A stretch of DNA of 64,000 bases. Source: Ceratotherium simum simum. Taxonomy: Eukaryota > Chordata > Mammalia > Perissodactyla > Rhinocerotidae. The DNA is taken from contig NW_004454198.1 of NCBI RefSeq assembly GCF_000283155.1, positions 133,046 through 197,045 of the forward strand, read 5' to 3'. The translations under genes were made by a program, and so were the position numbers. Below, piece by piece: positions 45,181-55,799 of the stretch. The notes beneath the pieces were generated by a model that was given only the letters and a program-made list of their open reading frames with translations, was not told the DNA's origin and searched no databases. Numbering within the stretch: position 1 is the first letter of the stretch; each line of letters opens with the position of its first letter.

Positions 45181-45559
45181 CACAGGGCTTTGACCCTATT
45201 CCTGGAATACGGTGGGAGTAGAGATTAGCCCTGAGGTGGCAACTGAAGTATCCACTGGTGACCACACATCTACCCCCGGAAACCACCCAGCAGCCTCAGC
45301 TAAGGGAAGTCGGGTGGAGGGAAGGACTTGGCATTTCTCTGAGTGTTTTTGTTGCCCACAGCCTGCTTTCTATTAACACCTGCCTCTTTTCTTTCAGATC
45401 CCACTTCTATGGGTCTGGCCATGTCTCCATGGAAAATCACTGGGGTGGTAGAGCACAATCGTAATGCTTTCAGAATCCTGGGCTCTTAAAGGTACCCCCA
45501 GCACCTTGTCTGATGGAGAGGAAGAACCTCAGCAGCCTCGTCACCCTGTAAGCTAAGGA
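45181..45559. other. Unassigned intergenic sequence
   Basis: Nothing recognisable. Confidence 0.5.
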
Positions 45560-45795
45560 TGCTGTGCATGGAGGCAGATGAGTCCAGCTGTCTGAAGCTG
45601 GGGTCTCACAGACCTGGCTTTGATGCCCAACTCTGCCCCTTGTTTGCTGCGTTCCCAAGCCTAGTCACCCTGTGCCTTAGTATACTCATCTGTAAAATGG
45701 GGATGATAGTTATAGCTCCTTCGTGGTGTTATTGTGAGGATTTAATGAAATGATGCACAGCACCTGGGCGGGAGGGAGCATTCAAGAAATGTTAA
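45560..45795 (+). mobile_element. MIR SINE
   Basis: 'CAGACCTGGCTTTGATGCCC', 'GTATACTCATCTGTAAAATG', 'GGGATGATAGTTATAGC' and 'GTGAGGATTTAATGAAATG'. Confidence 0.85.
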
Positions 45796-45799
45796 CATT

Positions 45800-46110
45800 C
45801 TTTTTTTCCTTTCAGTTTTGTTGAGATATAATTGACATACAGCACTGTATAAGTTTAAGATGTACAGCATAATGACTTGACTTACATATATTGTGAAATG
45901 ATTACCACAGTAAGTTTGGTTAACATCCATCGTCTCATGTAGATACAAAAAAAAAAGAAAGAAAAAATGTTTTTTTCCTTGTGATGAGAACTTTTAGGAT
46001 CTACTCTCTTAGCAAATATACCATACAGCAGTGTCAACTGTAGTCATCATGTTGGACATTTTAACATCCTTATTATTAGATATTTTACTATTTTTAGAAA
46101 CAGAGCTCCG
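45800..46110 (-). mobile_element. Old L1 3' fragment
   Basis: 'TTTGTTGAGATATAATTGAC', 'ATTACCACAGTAAGTTTGGT', 'TTGTGATGAGAACTTTTAGG' and 'CAACTGTAGTCATCATGTTG'. An internal oligo(A)/oligo(T) stretch lies near 45945-45975. Confidence 0.85.
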
Positions 46111-46134
46111 AATTGGAGTTCATGCAGGATAACT

Positions 46135-46715
46135 CACGTTCTATACCAGCTCTGACCAATAGAAGTAGAGCCACAGGTAACTCTAAATTTTTCAGTAGCC
46201 ACATTAAAAAAAGTAAAACTAGGGGCCGGCCTGGTGGCTCAAGCAGTTAAGAGCGCGTGCTCCGCTGCGGCGGCCCAGGGTTCACCGATTCAGATCCCGG
46301 GCGCGCACTGATGCACCACTTGTCAGGCCATGCTGTGGCAGGCGTCCCATATAAAGCGGAGGAAGATGGGCATGGGTGTTAGCCCAGGGCCAGTCTTCCT
46401 CAGCAAAAAGAGGAAGATAGGCAGATGTTAGCTCAGGGCCGATCTTCCTCACACACACAAAAAAATAAATAAAACTAAACTGGTGAAATTAACTTTAATA
46501 ATATATTTTATTGAACGCAATATATCTAAAATATTATCATTTCAATGTGTAAACAAGAAAAATTAAGGAGATATTAGGCATTCTTTTTTCTTACTTAGTC
46601 TTTGAATTGGTGTGTATTTCACACGGAACATCTCGAGTCAGACTAGCCACATTTCAAGTGCTCAATAGCCACACGTGGGCAGTGGTGCCGCATCGGACAG
46701 CTCAGTCCGTACGGT
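46135..46715. mobile_element. Old DNA-transposon-like repeat split by an ERE
   Basis: Left part 'CTGACCAATAGAAGTAGAGC' and 'TTTTCAGTAGCCACATTAAA'. Right part 'GTGAAATTAACTTTAATAAT', 'CAAGTGCTCAATAGCCACAC' and 'CATCGGACAGC'. The ends are loosely complementary, so it is probably a MITE. Name not assigned. Confidence 0.6.
46222..46469 (+). mobile_element. ERE SINE (nested)
   Basis: Head 'GGGGCCGGCCTGGTGGCTC', then 'TCAGGCCATGCTGTGGCAGG', 'CCCATATAAAGCGGAGGAAG' and a duplicated GGAAGAT tail module. The probable duplication TAAAACTA at 46214-46221 and 46470-46477 is short, so the left and right limits are slightly uncertain. Confidence 0.92.
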
Positions 46716-46914
46716 TTCCCAATGTCCCCTGTGCAATTGTCCCCAACTGCCCACCGTGGGCAACATGCTGTGACACGCCCTTCATTGACTTCTTTCCCTT
46801 CCCTGCGTCAGTCCCCACTTCCCTATTGGTATTTCCTGGCCTCACCTCCCAAAGGAGCCACTTGCCCTCAAAGCCTTGTTCCAGGGTCTGCTTCCAGGAG
46901 AACTGGCCCCAAAC

Positions 46915-47060
46915 AGGTGCTCATTTCATCCTCCCACCACTTCAGTGAAGCTGGGAAGGAAAAGGGGCTTTTCTTCCCATTTTGTAGAAGCGATGCTGGG
47001 GTTTAGAGAGGACCTGAGATTTGCCGACAGTCCCCCAGCAGGCCTGTGGGAGAACCACGT
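46915..47060 (-). mobile_element. MIR fragment
   Basis: 'TTTCTTCCCATTTTGTAGAA', 'TTTAGAGAGGACCTGAGATT' and 'CCCCAGCAGGCCTGTGGGA'. Confidence 0.5.
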
Positions 47061-47479
47061 GCAGAAGGTAAGTGTTCTCCCCTTGCTACTACCCACCCTG
47101 GATTTATTTTTTATTTATTTTTTAAACCAGGAGAAGAGCGTCCCCATGATGTAGGGAAATGGGTTTGTCTCCTGCCCTGTGCCCACCTTGGTACCTTACA
47201 GGATAGACAGTTCTGCCTTCCCAGGTGCAGCCAGCCCTGGCTAGCCCTGCCCCGCAGTGACATCCTGGGGGCGCTGTGGACATAGCTTGAGACCCTGAGG
47301 GCCCATGACAGCTGGGGGGTAATGGACTCCCTCCAAGGGCATGACGGGAAGAATGCCCCTGGGTCCCCCAGCCTCATATATCCAGCAAGAGGAGCAGACC
47401 AGATCTCCTGGAAGGGGGGAGAAAAAAGAAAAAAACCCTCCCATCTGTTGAGTATTAACCTCTGAACCATTTAACCAAA
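47061..47479. other. Unassigned intergenic sequence
   Basis: Nothing recognisable. Confidence 0.5.
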
Positions 47480-47835
47480 CATTGGCTTCTCTTGTCATTT
47501 GATAAGGTGTATCCAGCAAAGGGAGATGAGAAAATTGGAAGGTTATTCTTTTAAATTACATCAGCAGGGGGTTTGTTCCTGCCGCAGAGCTCGGAGGGTC
47601 CCGTCTGGGCCATCACATCACCAGCAGCACACTCAAGGACGGATTCGAGAGCTTTCCTCTGCCTGGGCGTTCAGGCATTCACAGGGATGTAAAAAAAAGC
47701 AAGAGGGATTTGAAAATAAAGCCCGTGCACGGCAGGCTGTCTGCCCTGAGCCAGCGCTGCAGCGAGGGTGATTATGGAGGAAGGAATGGTTTGTATCACC
47801 GTCACACAGAAATGTCCGACGGCTTTTCTGCAGAG
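47480..47835. promoter_or_regulatory. Candidate conserved non-coding element
   Basis: Repeat-free block with 'ATTTGATAAGGTGTATCC' (T-box-like GGTGT next to GATA), 'TCTTTTAAATTACATCAGC', and several retained CpGs. Inference only. Confidence 0.3.
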
Positions 47836-48164
47836 ACAACACCTCTCAGTCTTCCAGAGACTCTGTGTGCAGACTTCCGGAGCTGTCGAGGACCTCCGAG
47901 GCCATCCTGCCCACTCCAGCCCCCCTGGAGTAGAGTTTCTCTGTGGGATGGGCCAGCAAGCAGTCTAGACAGATAGGGACCTCCAGGGCTGGCCAGCCAG
48001 CTTCCGCTGGCAGGTCTGACCAGTGGAGAGGACATTAGGCCCTGGACAGAAGGGCGGGAGCCCCGGCTTCGGCTGCTGTCTCTGGTCCAGCCCTCTCTCC
48101 CGTCCCTCTCCTGACCTCCAACCGACAGGAGCAGGTGGTCTCCTGGGGCCCCACCCAGGCCTCC
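47836..48164. other. Unassigned intergenic sequence
   Basis: Nothing recognisable. Confidence 0.5.
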
Positions 48165-48330
48165 TGGGAAGTGAACTGAGCACTGGACAGAGTCAGGAGT
48201 CTGTCGTGAATGCCTTATGACCTTGAACTAGTCCCTTCTCTCTCTGGGCCTCAGTTTCCCCATGGATCAAAGGAGCTGGATGAGATGGTCTCCAAGATCC
48301 TGTCAGCTCTGCCCCTGGTGGTGTTTGTTC
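48165..48330 (+). mobile_element. MIR-family fragment
   Basis: 'CTCTCTGGGCCTCAGTTTCC' and 'GGAGCTGGATGAGATGGTCT' with 'CCAAGATCCTGTCAGCTCTG'. Confidence 0.75.
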
Positions 48331-48596
48331 ATAGGATTCCTCTAATAGGGAGGAAACACGCATTTTCTGCTTCTCCCAGTGACTCACAGCCCGTTCGTCA
48401 GAATTCTTCTCTGCCGTCTTTTCTAGACCTGGCTCACTGAAGCTTCCCTCCTGTTCTCCGTCCTTCTCTGCTTGGTTGCCAGAGCCAATGAGGCTCACCT
48501 CATCCTCCCCTGGACTCACTAGTCTTGTATCCCATATGTCACTTCTTTCCTCGGTAAGAGAAAGGCAATCCACTCTCCCTGAGCCCTGACTGAGCC

Positions 48597-48810
48597 CAGG
48601 CGTTGGGCTGGGTTCTTTCACACATGTTAACTCATTTACTCTTCATAGCAGCTCAGACCCATGGAGGAGTCTCATTTCAGATGAGGAGACTGAGGCTTAG
48701 AAACCTTGGCTTGGCCAAGCGCCCACTCCAGGAAGAGGTGGAGCCAGGATTCAGACCTGATCAGTTTGACTCTAAAGGCCAGATTCTTTCCACTGAATCA
48801 TATGACACCT
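48597..48810 (-). mobile_element. MIR SINE
   Basis: 'GTTAACTCATTTACTCTTCA', 'TTTCAGATGAGGAGACTGAG' and 'GGAGCCAGGATTCAGACCTG'. Confidence 0.8.
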
Positions 48811-49139
48811 TCCTGTGTCACTTAGCCATCTGGTTCTTCCCGGGTGACGCTCCAGGCTCCTTGAGGACAGGGGAGGCAGGATGGCAGAGCAGAGAAAGCA
48901 CAGAATCTCATTCCAAAGACCTAACTCCTCGGCGGACGGGGAAGAGGAAGGGAAGTGCGCAAGTCTCAGAAACTAGTTGGGACGTGACCATAAGGAACTT
49001 GAGCCCGAGGCTCCACTGCATGTGACCACACCGATTCCCTTCCCCATCGCAGCTCAGGCCCAGTTTCGCTGACCAGCCTGGCTCACCTGAGGGCTCTATA
49101 ATGAGTCCCACACGACAGCCCAAATGACACAACGCAAGG
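48811..49139. other. Unassigned intergenic sequence
   Basis: Nothing recognisable. Confidence 0.5.
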
Positions 49140-49240
49140 TGCCATCATTTCCTACACAAAGTAGGCGTGTGACCTTGGGCATTTTCCTCCAACTTCTGTT
49201 TTCTCATCTGCATAATGGGCACCTCAACAGGCAGCAAGAG
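49140..49240 (+). mobile_element. MIR fragment
   Basis: 'GTGTGACCTTGGGCATTTTC' and 'TTTTCTCATCTGCATAATGG'. Confidence 0.75.
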
Positions 49241-49384
49241 TGAGAAGGCTTCACTGGCTCACTGGTTAAGCCGTCATTACCGTTTTTTTCCTCTCTCATG
49301 GCGCCCCTGCCGTGTCACCTGTAGCACACGCCTGGCAGATATATGTTGGACGAATACTAGTCACCAGCCTGGGATAGCCCTTTC

Positions 49385-49510
49385 ACGTTGACTGAAAATT
49401 TCCACACTTTCTATTCTTTAATTCTCCCCGCAGACCTTTCAGAAGGCAAGGCTGCCCTTGCTCCTGGCCTTAGTTTACAGATAAGGAAACTGAGGCCTGT
49501 CTGTTATGGC
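49385..49510 (-). mobile_element. MIR fragment
   Basis: 'TTTACAGATAAGGAAACTGA' with GGCCTGTC following. Confidence 0.65.
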
Positions 49511-50047
49511 TCCTTGCTGGCTGAAGAGTGGGGATGCTTTTTGCTGACAGCTCTCTGTCTTCTTGTCATTTGGAGAGAGCAGGCCTGTGAGGGCAGCTCC
49601 GTGGCCAGCTGTGGCCCAGATGTGGGGGCCCGGCTGGCCGCAAAGGAGGCGGGTAGGTGGGAATATCCTCCCATTTCCTCCCTCGAAGACAAATGGCTCA
49701 GGGGCCACTGGAAGCTCTGCAGGCTGTGGCTGGATTAGGACCCTCCCTGGAGCCTCCGGGAGGCGGGAGCTGTGCTCATCTTGAAAACAGTTCCTCCGTG
49801 TGAGGTGGCTCCTTGGAGGATGAAATCAGAGGGCAGGGGCTTGGTCAGCTGCCCCCCCTTCCCCTCACAGCATGGCTCTCTAAATAAGTGTGTTTAGGCC
49901 CAAGGTCCTAAGGGCCCTCGTCCCGGTCTGGGCAAAGGCAGGCAGGCTAAAAGACGGAGCCATCTTGACCTGCATTTTGTTTGTTTGGGTTTTTTTTTTG
50001 GTGGGGGGGCAGCATTTTGAACTCGCTCCTCTGGCCACGGAGTGAAT
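49511..50047. other. Unassigned intergenic sequence
   Basis: Nothing recognisable. Oligo(T)/G-rich run near 49990-50010. Confidence 0.5.
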
Positions 50048-50150
50048 AGACACACACACAGAAAACATACACACAATGCACACACGCATGCACCCATACA
50101 CATGTGCACACCCATTCACACACCCATGCACGTGTGTGTACGCACATGCA
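50048..50150. repeat. Degenerate (CA)n repeat
   Basis: CA-rich stretch with ACAC, CATG and CACCCAT interruptions. Confidence 0.85.
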
Positions 50151-51429
50151 TGGACTTCACCTCCCAGGAGCAACCATGGCTCCCTCCAGCCCTCGGAGCT
50201 CCCTTAAGCCCCTCTGGGGAGGAAGGAAGGAAGCTGGGTGTCGTATATCATTTCTCTCCAAACAGGCAGTGTCCTCTGGCCCAAGGCGGGGGTGGGGGTG
50301 GGCGGCAGCCATGAACTGGTCCCGGGAAGGAGGCCCTCTGGCCCATATTTCACAGACACCCCAGACAGAGCCTGCTGTCAGGAGCGCTGTCTAATTTCCT
50401 CCGCTGACTGCCGGCCCAGATCCCCCCAACAAAGAGGGGCATTGTGTCCTCCTCCCCAGCCCTGGCATCTGCTCCGCAGAGATCTGTAGGGGGACGCATG
50501 GAGGGGATTTGGGGGATGAAGGCACTGCATCCTGCGCCGCAGCCCCCAGAAGGGCCACAAATTCTTGAGCAGAAAGAGCCTGGTCCTGGCTGAGGGGTCC
50601 TCCAGCCTTGCAGGCCTCGGCCGCCCCAGCGCCCCTCACCGTCCCAGCAGTCTTCTCAGGACCCCCAGGCTCTGGAATAGCTTCTCAGGTTTTTCAGGCA
50701 AGAGGTGGGTGAGGAAACCGTTTAAGGGGGAGAGGCTGAGGATGAAAATGCATTTGAAGGGGACTGGGCCTCACTACCCTCTCCCAGGGGAAACAAGCCT
50801 TCAGCCCCTGGTTTCCCCTCCTGGAGGGGTCTTGCAGGCTGAGCAGGCTGCTGGAAAGAGGCCATTGTGCCTGGTTTTTCCTGCCCTAGGTCTTTCACCG
50901 GTTGGACATTCTGGCAAGGAAAAGTGGAGTCCTGGGGGGCAGTGCTGAGGGAACAGAGAATGTAGGGGGCGTGGGCTGGCGAGAGAGGACTATGGGCCCT
51001 AGAGCCGCTGCAAGACTCCCTAGGAGAATGCAGTCAAGCAGTGCCCTGGGCCCCCACTTTCTGATTCCCTCCCAGGGATACCTCCACAGAAGCTGTTCCT
51101 CCCCAGTGCCAGGCCGCTGGGTCAAGATCCAAGCGATGCCTCCCATGGAGTGTGTGTGTTTTGGTGGGGGGGATGCTTCAAAAGCTGAATCGCTATCACA
51201 GGTGCACTTGGGGCTGTTGTGTGTGGTCACAGTGTGGACACGGATGGGGCTTCTGCTCTGGGCCAACACATCAGAAGCAAATCTGGACTCAGCATCCTCC
51301 AAGCCCTTGACCTTCTCTCTATCCCCTACTGCTTCTCAGCAGTGCTTCTTATCTGGACAGCTTGGTGCTCTGAAAACATTTTGCCCACAGTGTCTATCTT
51401 TTGTACTCGAGGCAGAGCATGGTATTAGA
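50151..51429. other. Unassigned intergenic sequence
   Basis: About 1.3 kb. A G-rich run at 50286-50303 may form a G-quadruplex. Both-strand frames of 127-190 codons (such as 50902-51474 +) have no recognisable domain and end within a MIR, so I do not call a gene. Confidence 0.45.
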
Positions 51430-51570
51430 ATGCTCTGTTTCTACAGAGTCAGGAGATTGGCCCAGAGAGGGTAAGTGGCTTGCCTAAAGTCACATAGCAA
51501 ATGAATAAGAGAGTACATAGTAAAACCCAGGCCTCCTTCTCCTTGCTCCGTGCTTTTATTGTCACTGGGT
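51430..51570 (-). mobile_element. MIR fragment
   Basis: 'GCCCAGAGAGGGTAAGTGGC', 'TTGCCTAAAGTCACATAGC' and 'AAACCCAGGCCTCCTTC'. Confidence 0.75.
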
Positions 51571-51639
51571 TGCAGCTTCCCTGTGGAAGGAGAAGAAAAC
51601 TCTGTCTAGAACATGGGGTGGGTGTGTGTGTCTGTGGGA

Positions 51640-51805
51640 GAGAGAGAGAGAGAATCTTACCCTACTGAGGGCCCACTCTGAGCTGGGCCCTGTGCTAGGT
51701 GCACTGCAGACCTGACCCCATTGTCCCAGAGACAGGCTGGCTCCGTCTCCACTTACCACGCCCAGGACTTAACACATAGTTGGCACTCAAGAAATATTTT
51801 TGTGG
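51640..51805. mobile_element. MIR/L2 fragments
   Basis: 'GAGCTGGGCCCTGTGCTAGG' (antisense MIR/L2) followed by 'TTAACACATAGTTGGCACTC' and 'AAGAAATATTTTTGTGGAAT' (sense L2 3' end). Confidence 0.55.
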
Positions 51806-51845
51806 AATGAATGAATGAATGAATCAATCAATCAATCAATGAATC
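51806..51845. repeat. (GAAT)n(CAAT)n simple repeat
   Basis: About five GAAT units switch to about four CAAT units. Confidence 0.9.
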
Positions 51846-51847
51846 TA

Positions 51848-52045
51848 ATCCTCCCATCAGCCTGTGAGTAAAATATGACCTCTACTTTGTAGAAGCATTT
51901 TAACAGATGTTTTCAAGCACCACAACTTCTTCAGACCACTGGCATCAGAAAACTAGGCTCAGAGAAGTTAAGTGACAATGAAAGCCACACAGCCAATTTC
52001 TGGGAGGGCTTGTGTGGGAACCTCAGTCTGTTAGTCTCCAAAGCC
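51848..52045 (-). mobile_element. MIR SINE
   Basis: 'AATCCTCCCATCAGCCTGTG', 'AGGCTCAGAGAAGTTAAGTG' and 'GAAAGCCACACAGCCAATTT'. Confidence 0.75.
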
Positions 52046-52047
52046 CG

Positions 52048-52053
52048 TGTGTG

Positions 52054-52113
<60 letters not shown>
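52048..52113. repeat. (GT)n microsatellite
   Basis: About 66 bp, with an uninterrupted (GT)n run of about 40 bp at its right end. Confidence 0.95.
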
Positions 52114-52116
<3 letters not shown>

Positions 52117-52230
52117 TGGGAGCTGGAGGAGGGAAGGTGGTAAGGAGTAAGGGATTTCTCCTCCTGCAATGCAGAGAGTATTAAAGCAGAACAACCTGAG
52201 GAGAGTGTGGTCCCACGAGGCAGGCAGCCA
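52114..52230 (+). repeat. Local duplication, copy 1
   Basis: Begins 'GGTGGGAGCTGGAGGAGGG' directly after the GT tract and includes 'GGATTTCTCCTCCTGCAATG' and 'GGTCCCACGAGGCAGGCAG'. Copy 2 is at 53011-53125 in the same orientation, also directly after a GT tract. Confidence 0.9.
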
Positions 52231-52639
52231 GCTCAGACACAGGCCTGCAGCTCTCTAGCCAGGTGTGCTGGGTGCTTTAGACAGGATTTGTGTTCCTGGA
52301 AAACTGGTTTTAAATCATTTTTAAAAACACAGACAAAACCATCCTTTCCAGGCACTGGGGAAGCCTGCAGCTTGAGGCAACGCTGCAGCAAGTTTTCTTC
52401 TGTACCACAAGGAATTCTTTAGAGACTCTGAATTTTCTGGATTTTTCTCAAAGCGTGGTAAATCTGCTGGATGGTAGAGAAAACCGACCATTGGGCTCTG
52501 GCCAAGCTGAGCACAGACTATGGTAGCTGCCCTTCACAGTGGCTCTCAGACAGGCCCAGCCTGCTCCCTTCCCAATAACGCTGGAGTTAAGCCCAGCCAT
52601 GGGCCCCAGCTCTGGGGACAGGCTGGAGTCCTGAGCCAG
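52231..52639. other. Unassigned intergenic sequence
   Basis: Nothing recognisable. Confidence 0.5.
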
Positions 52640-52900
52640 CAGCTCCAGTTAGGAAATTAATAAAGAAAGAGAAGCTCTTGCAGCCAGGCCCATGGTGAGA
52701 GACGAGTTAGGTCATGTCTCTTTCTGTTCAATCGGATATTAGTCCCGACCCTGATGTCACCTTCAAGCTATTAAGCATCGCCCTCAGAGACACACTAGAG
52801 CTGCTCACAAGCTTCTTATCAGGCACGCCTCTGAGTCTTGCTGTTGTCAGTGGTCAGGACCTGGATGCTGTTTTTTCGCAACTGCAGGTCAAAGGGGAGA
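52640..52900. promoter_or_regulatory. Candidate conserved non-coding element
   Basis: Repeat-free, with 'AGGAAATTAATAAAG', 'TTCAATCGGATATTAG' and 'CAAGCTATTAAGCATCG'. No protein similarity. Inference only. Confidence 0.3.
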
Positions 52901-52933
52901 GGCTCATTCAGACTTCAGACAGGGCTCAGGGCT

Positions 52934-52935
<2 letters not shown>

Positions 52936-53010
<75 letters not shown>
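52936..53010. repeat. Compound (GA)n(GT)n microsatellite
   Basis: About 46 bp of uninterrupted (GA)n switching directly to about 29 bp of (GT)n. Confidence 0.95.
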
Positions 53011-53013
<3 letters not shown>

Positions 53014-53125
53014 TGGGAGCTGGGGGAGGGAAGGTGATAAGGAGTAAGGGATTTCTCCTCCTGCAATGCAGAGATTATTAAAGGCGGACAACCTGAGACA
53101 GCATGGTCCCACCAGGCAGGCAGTC
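53011..53125 (+). repeat. Local duplication, copy 2
   Basis: 'GGTGGGAGCTGGGGGAGGG', the same 'GGATTTCTCCTCCTGCAATG' block and 'GGTCCCACCAGGCAGGCAG'. It differs from copy 1 at roughly a tenth of positions. Confidence 0.9.
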
Positions 53126-53366
53126 CTGTGGCCAGAATCAGAGACAGTTCCCCTGGGCTACAGAAACAGGGTGAGTGTCCAGTGACCCTTTTCTGGGCAA
53201 GGGCATGGCCAGCCAGAGCTGTTGGGCTCTAAAGGCCTGGACTGCATCAAGCCAGCCAGTGTAAGCAGCTTCTGGGCCAGAGCTTCCCTACACGGTCTGC
53301 GTGGCCAGCAATGGGCACTTGGGAGCTGTGAAGCCAGGAGATACCACTAATTTAACAATTCCCCCA

Positions 53367-53486
53367 TCTACCCACCCATCCATCCTTCCATCCATCCGTC
53401 CATCCGTCCATCTGTCCATCCATTTATCCATCCATCTGTCTGTCCATCTATCCCTCCATCCATCCATGTGTCCATCCATCCATGCA
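53367..53486. repeat. (TCCA)n repeat
   Basis: About 120 bp of TCCA units with TCCG, TCTG and TTTA variants. The open frames through it are artefacts. Confidence 0.95.
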
Positions 53487-53830
53487 ATAACTATCTATTG
53501 AGCATTTATGATGTGTAGGCATCATGCTAGTAGCTGCGAATAAAATGGTCAGAGACGCACATCCTCTTTTCTTCCCTCCAGCTTGGAAAGCAGACCACAA
53601 ATGAATAAGCAAACAACAAATAAAAGAATGATAAATTGTGGTGAGGGCCGTAAAGGAACTCATACAAGGTGGGAAGACAGGGATAGAAGGATAGCAGTGG
53701 CCAGGGGTGATGGTGGCATTAGAGAAGGGTGTGGATTTGAGATATTTTGAGAGTGTCTATTCAGGATTTTCAGGAAATGGGACTGAGAAGGTGCAACCAG
53801 TAAGAGAAGGAACATGGTGAGGGCCGAGCG
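53487..53830 (-). mobile_element. L2 LINE remnant, antisense
   Basis: 'TATTGAGCATTTATGATGTG', 'ACCACAAATGAATAAGCAAA' and 'GGCATTAGAGAAGGGTGTGG'. Diverged antisense L2 3' region. Confidence 0.55.
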
Positions 53831-54519
53831 CTATGGTGGCCAAGAGGGGACACCACTGGCCATTTCCACATTGGTGACTGTAAGGGGTTAGCTGGTACAG
53901 GCCGCTCAGCCTGCCTGGAAAATACATAGCTCTTAATGGAAAACATTTGCACTCAATGCAAGGAAAGAAGGCTACCTACCACAGGCTCTCCTGGAACTGT
54001 GGCACTTTGGGGCTCCAATCGGAAAAGAGAGGACCCCGGCCTGACATCAGCTCTCTTCTTTGAATAGAAGCTTCAGAAATACATGCCTCCATCCAGGGCC
54101 TGGCCCAGGCAGGTGGGCAGGTTTCCAAAGCCCTGAGTGCCCCCAGGCCCTTTCATTTGGAAATGGATTCTCTACTCCCTTCGTCTCTCTTGCATCTCTC
54201 TGCCTCTCTCCAAAGGGCAGCCACACACTTGCTCCGCCTTGATGTTCTCTCAAGGATGGAGGAACCCATTACTGAAAAGTTATTGTCTGGGAATTCTTGG
54301 TTGTCCGGATTCCTACCAAGCCACCATCTCTGGTCACAGCCACTGGTTCATCAGGGAGTCGCCAGTGGGTGGGCTTGCTTCTCGCATACAGCTTTGCACC
54401 TGAGAGAAAGCAGAGGATTTTTACCAATTTGAGGCGCAGCTGGTCCCAGCTACTGTTCACCCAGCACTGGCCAATCAAACGCCAATGCTGAAGGGAGGGA
54501 GGAGGTCAAAAGAAACCAG
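53831..54519. other. Unassigned intergenic sequence
   Basis: Nothing recognisable. Confidence 0.5.
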
Positions 54520-54720
54520 AAAACACTCGAGTGACGTGTGCGTGCACCTTTAATTTCATGACCAGACTCTCCTCAATGGACTTATTAACTGTGTTTATTG
54601 GGAAGATTAAAATTCTCACATTGAAAGAGATTTTTTTCTATTGATTTTAGAAATTGGCTAATGTTGCCCTGTGATGTCAGGCATCAGCCTACTGTTGAAA
54701 ATTAGGCCATAGTTAAACAC
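54520..54720. promoter_or_regulatory. Candidate conserved non-coding element
   Basis: Repeat-free. 'GAGTGACGTGTGCGTGCACC' with retained CpGs is followed by 'TTTAATTTCATG', 'TTATTAACTGTG' and 'TCTATTGATTTTAG'. Inference only. Confidence 0.3.
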
Positions 54721-54724
54721 GTTA

Positions 54725-55690
54725 AAACTTCCTCTGTGTTCCTCTCAAGTTGTTGCTGTAAGTGCTCCTGGAATGGCTAAGTCTTTGGGGGTTCCAGGTC
54801 TGAGAGAGCATTCCAAACGGAGGGAATGAGCAAGGGAATGTAGGAGAGGAATCACATGGTGGGTGTCTATGGGAGGGTGAATGGCTTGGTACTGCTGGAG
54901 CACAGAGTTTGTGGCAGGAGGTGGTGGTAGGAGGTTGAAGAGGTAAGCAGGGGCCAGAGCTTGGGGTTCTTGGAGGCCTGTGGAGGGTTTGGACTTCATT
55001 TTGTAGGTGATGGGAAGCCCTTGATAGGTGTGTGGGTTTTTTTTTTTTTTTTGGTGAGGATGATTGGCCCTGAGCTAACATCTCTTGCCAATCTTCCTCT
55101 TTTTGCTTGAGAAAGATTGTCCCTCAGCTAACATCTGTTCCAATCTTCCTCTATTTTGTATGTAGGATGCCACCACAGTGCGGCTTGATGAGTGGCATCC
55201 GAACTGGTGAACCCCGGGCTGCCAAATTGGAGTGTGCGAACTTAACCACTACACCACTGGGCCCGCCCCCCTAGATAGGTTTTAAATGGAGGGTGACAAG
55301 GTTGGATTTGTGTGTGTGTGGTTGCTGTAGGGGATGGACTTCGAGGTGCTTCAGCCCAGAAGGAGGGAGAGCTATCGGAGATTCCAATTCAAGTGAAAGG
55401 TGTTGACAGCCCGAAGAAAGGCAATGCTGGTAGGAAAACAAAGAGTGCAGTGGGTATGAGAAATATCTACATAGGAAGTGAAACAAGCAGGACCAGGTGA
55501 CTGGTTCTGCCAAGCAAAGAGGTTAGAACCAAGGATGTGTCCCAGGTTTCCAGTATGAGTGAATGGGTAAGCTGTGGTGTCACCAACTAAAATAGACAAT
55601 TCAGAATGCAGGCAGACAAGCCAGCCTAATCGGGGGAATGGAGACTCCCCTTCAGATATTTTGAATTTGAGATGCCTGTAGTCATCTTGG
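54725..55690 (-). mobile_element. L2 LINE, antisense, split by an ERE
   Basis: Left part ends 'GTAGGTGATGGGAAGCCC'. The right part resumes 'TTTTAAATGGAGGGTGACAA' and runs to 'CAAGGATGTGTCCCAGGTTT' and 'ATTTTGAATTTGAGATGCCT'. These match antisense L2 ORF2 text in order. Confidence 0.7.
55030..55273 (-). mobile_element. ERE SINE (nested in L2)
   Basis: Oligo(T), 'TGAGGATGATTGGCCCTGAG', a second module, then 'GCGGCTTGATGAGTGGCATC' and the head 'CACTGGGCCCGCCCC'. A short duplication, GATAGGT, lies at 55023-55029 and 55274-55280. Confidence 0.92.
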
Positions 55691-55799
55691 TGGCAAAGGG
55701 CAGTAGGCAAAGGAATATGAAAACTTAGGGTCCCAGAGCCCAGTAGGGGAGTGTTGGCCTAGTGCCAGAATGCCAGGATCCAAATCTCAGTGTCATAAC

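Noticed and set aside
50902..51474. 190-codon + strand frame at 50.9-51.5 kb
   Set aside because: An overlapping 135-codon frame exists on the other strand, there is no recognisable domain, and it runs into a MIR.
53301..53501. Pro/Ser/His-rich frame over the TCCA repeat
   Set aside because: Simple-repeat translation artefact.
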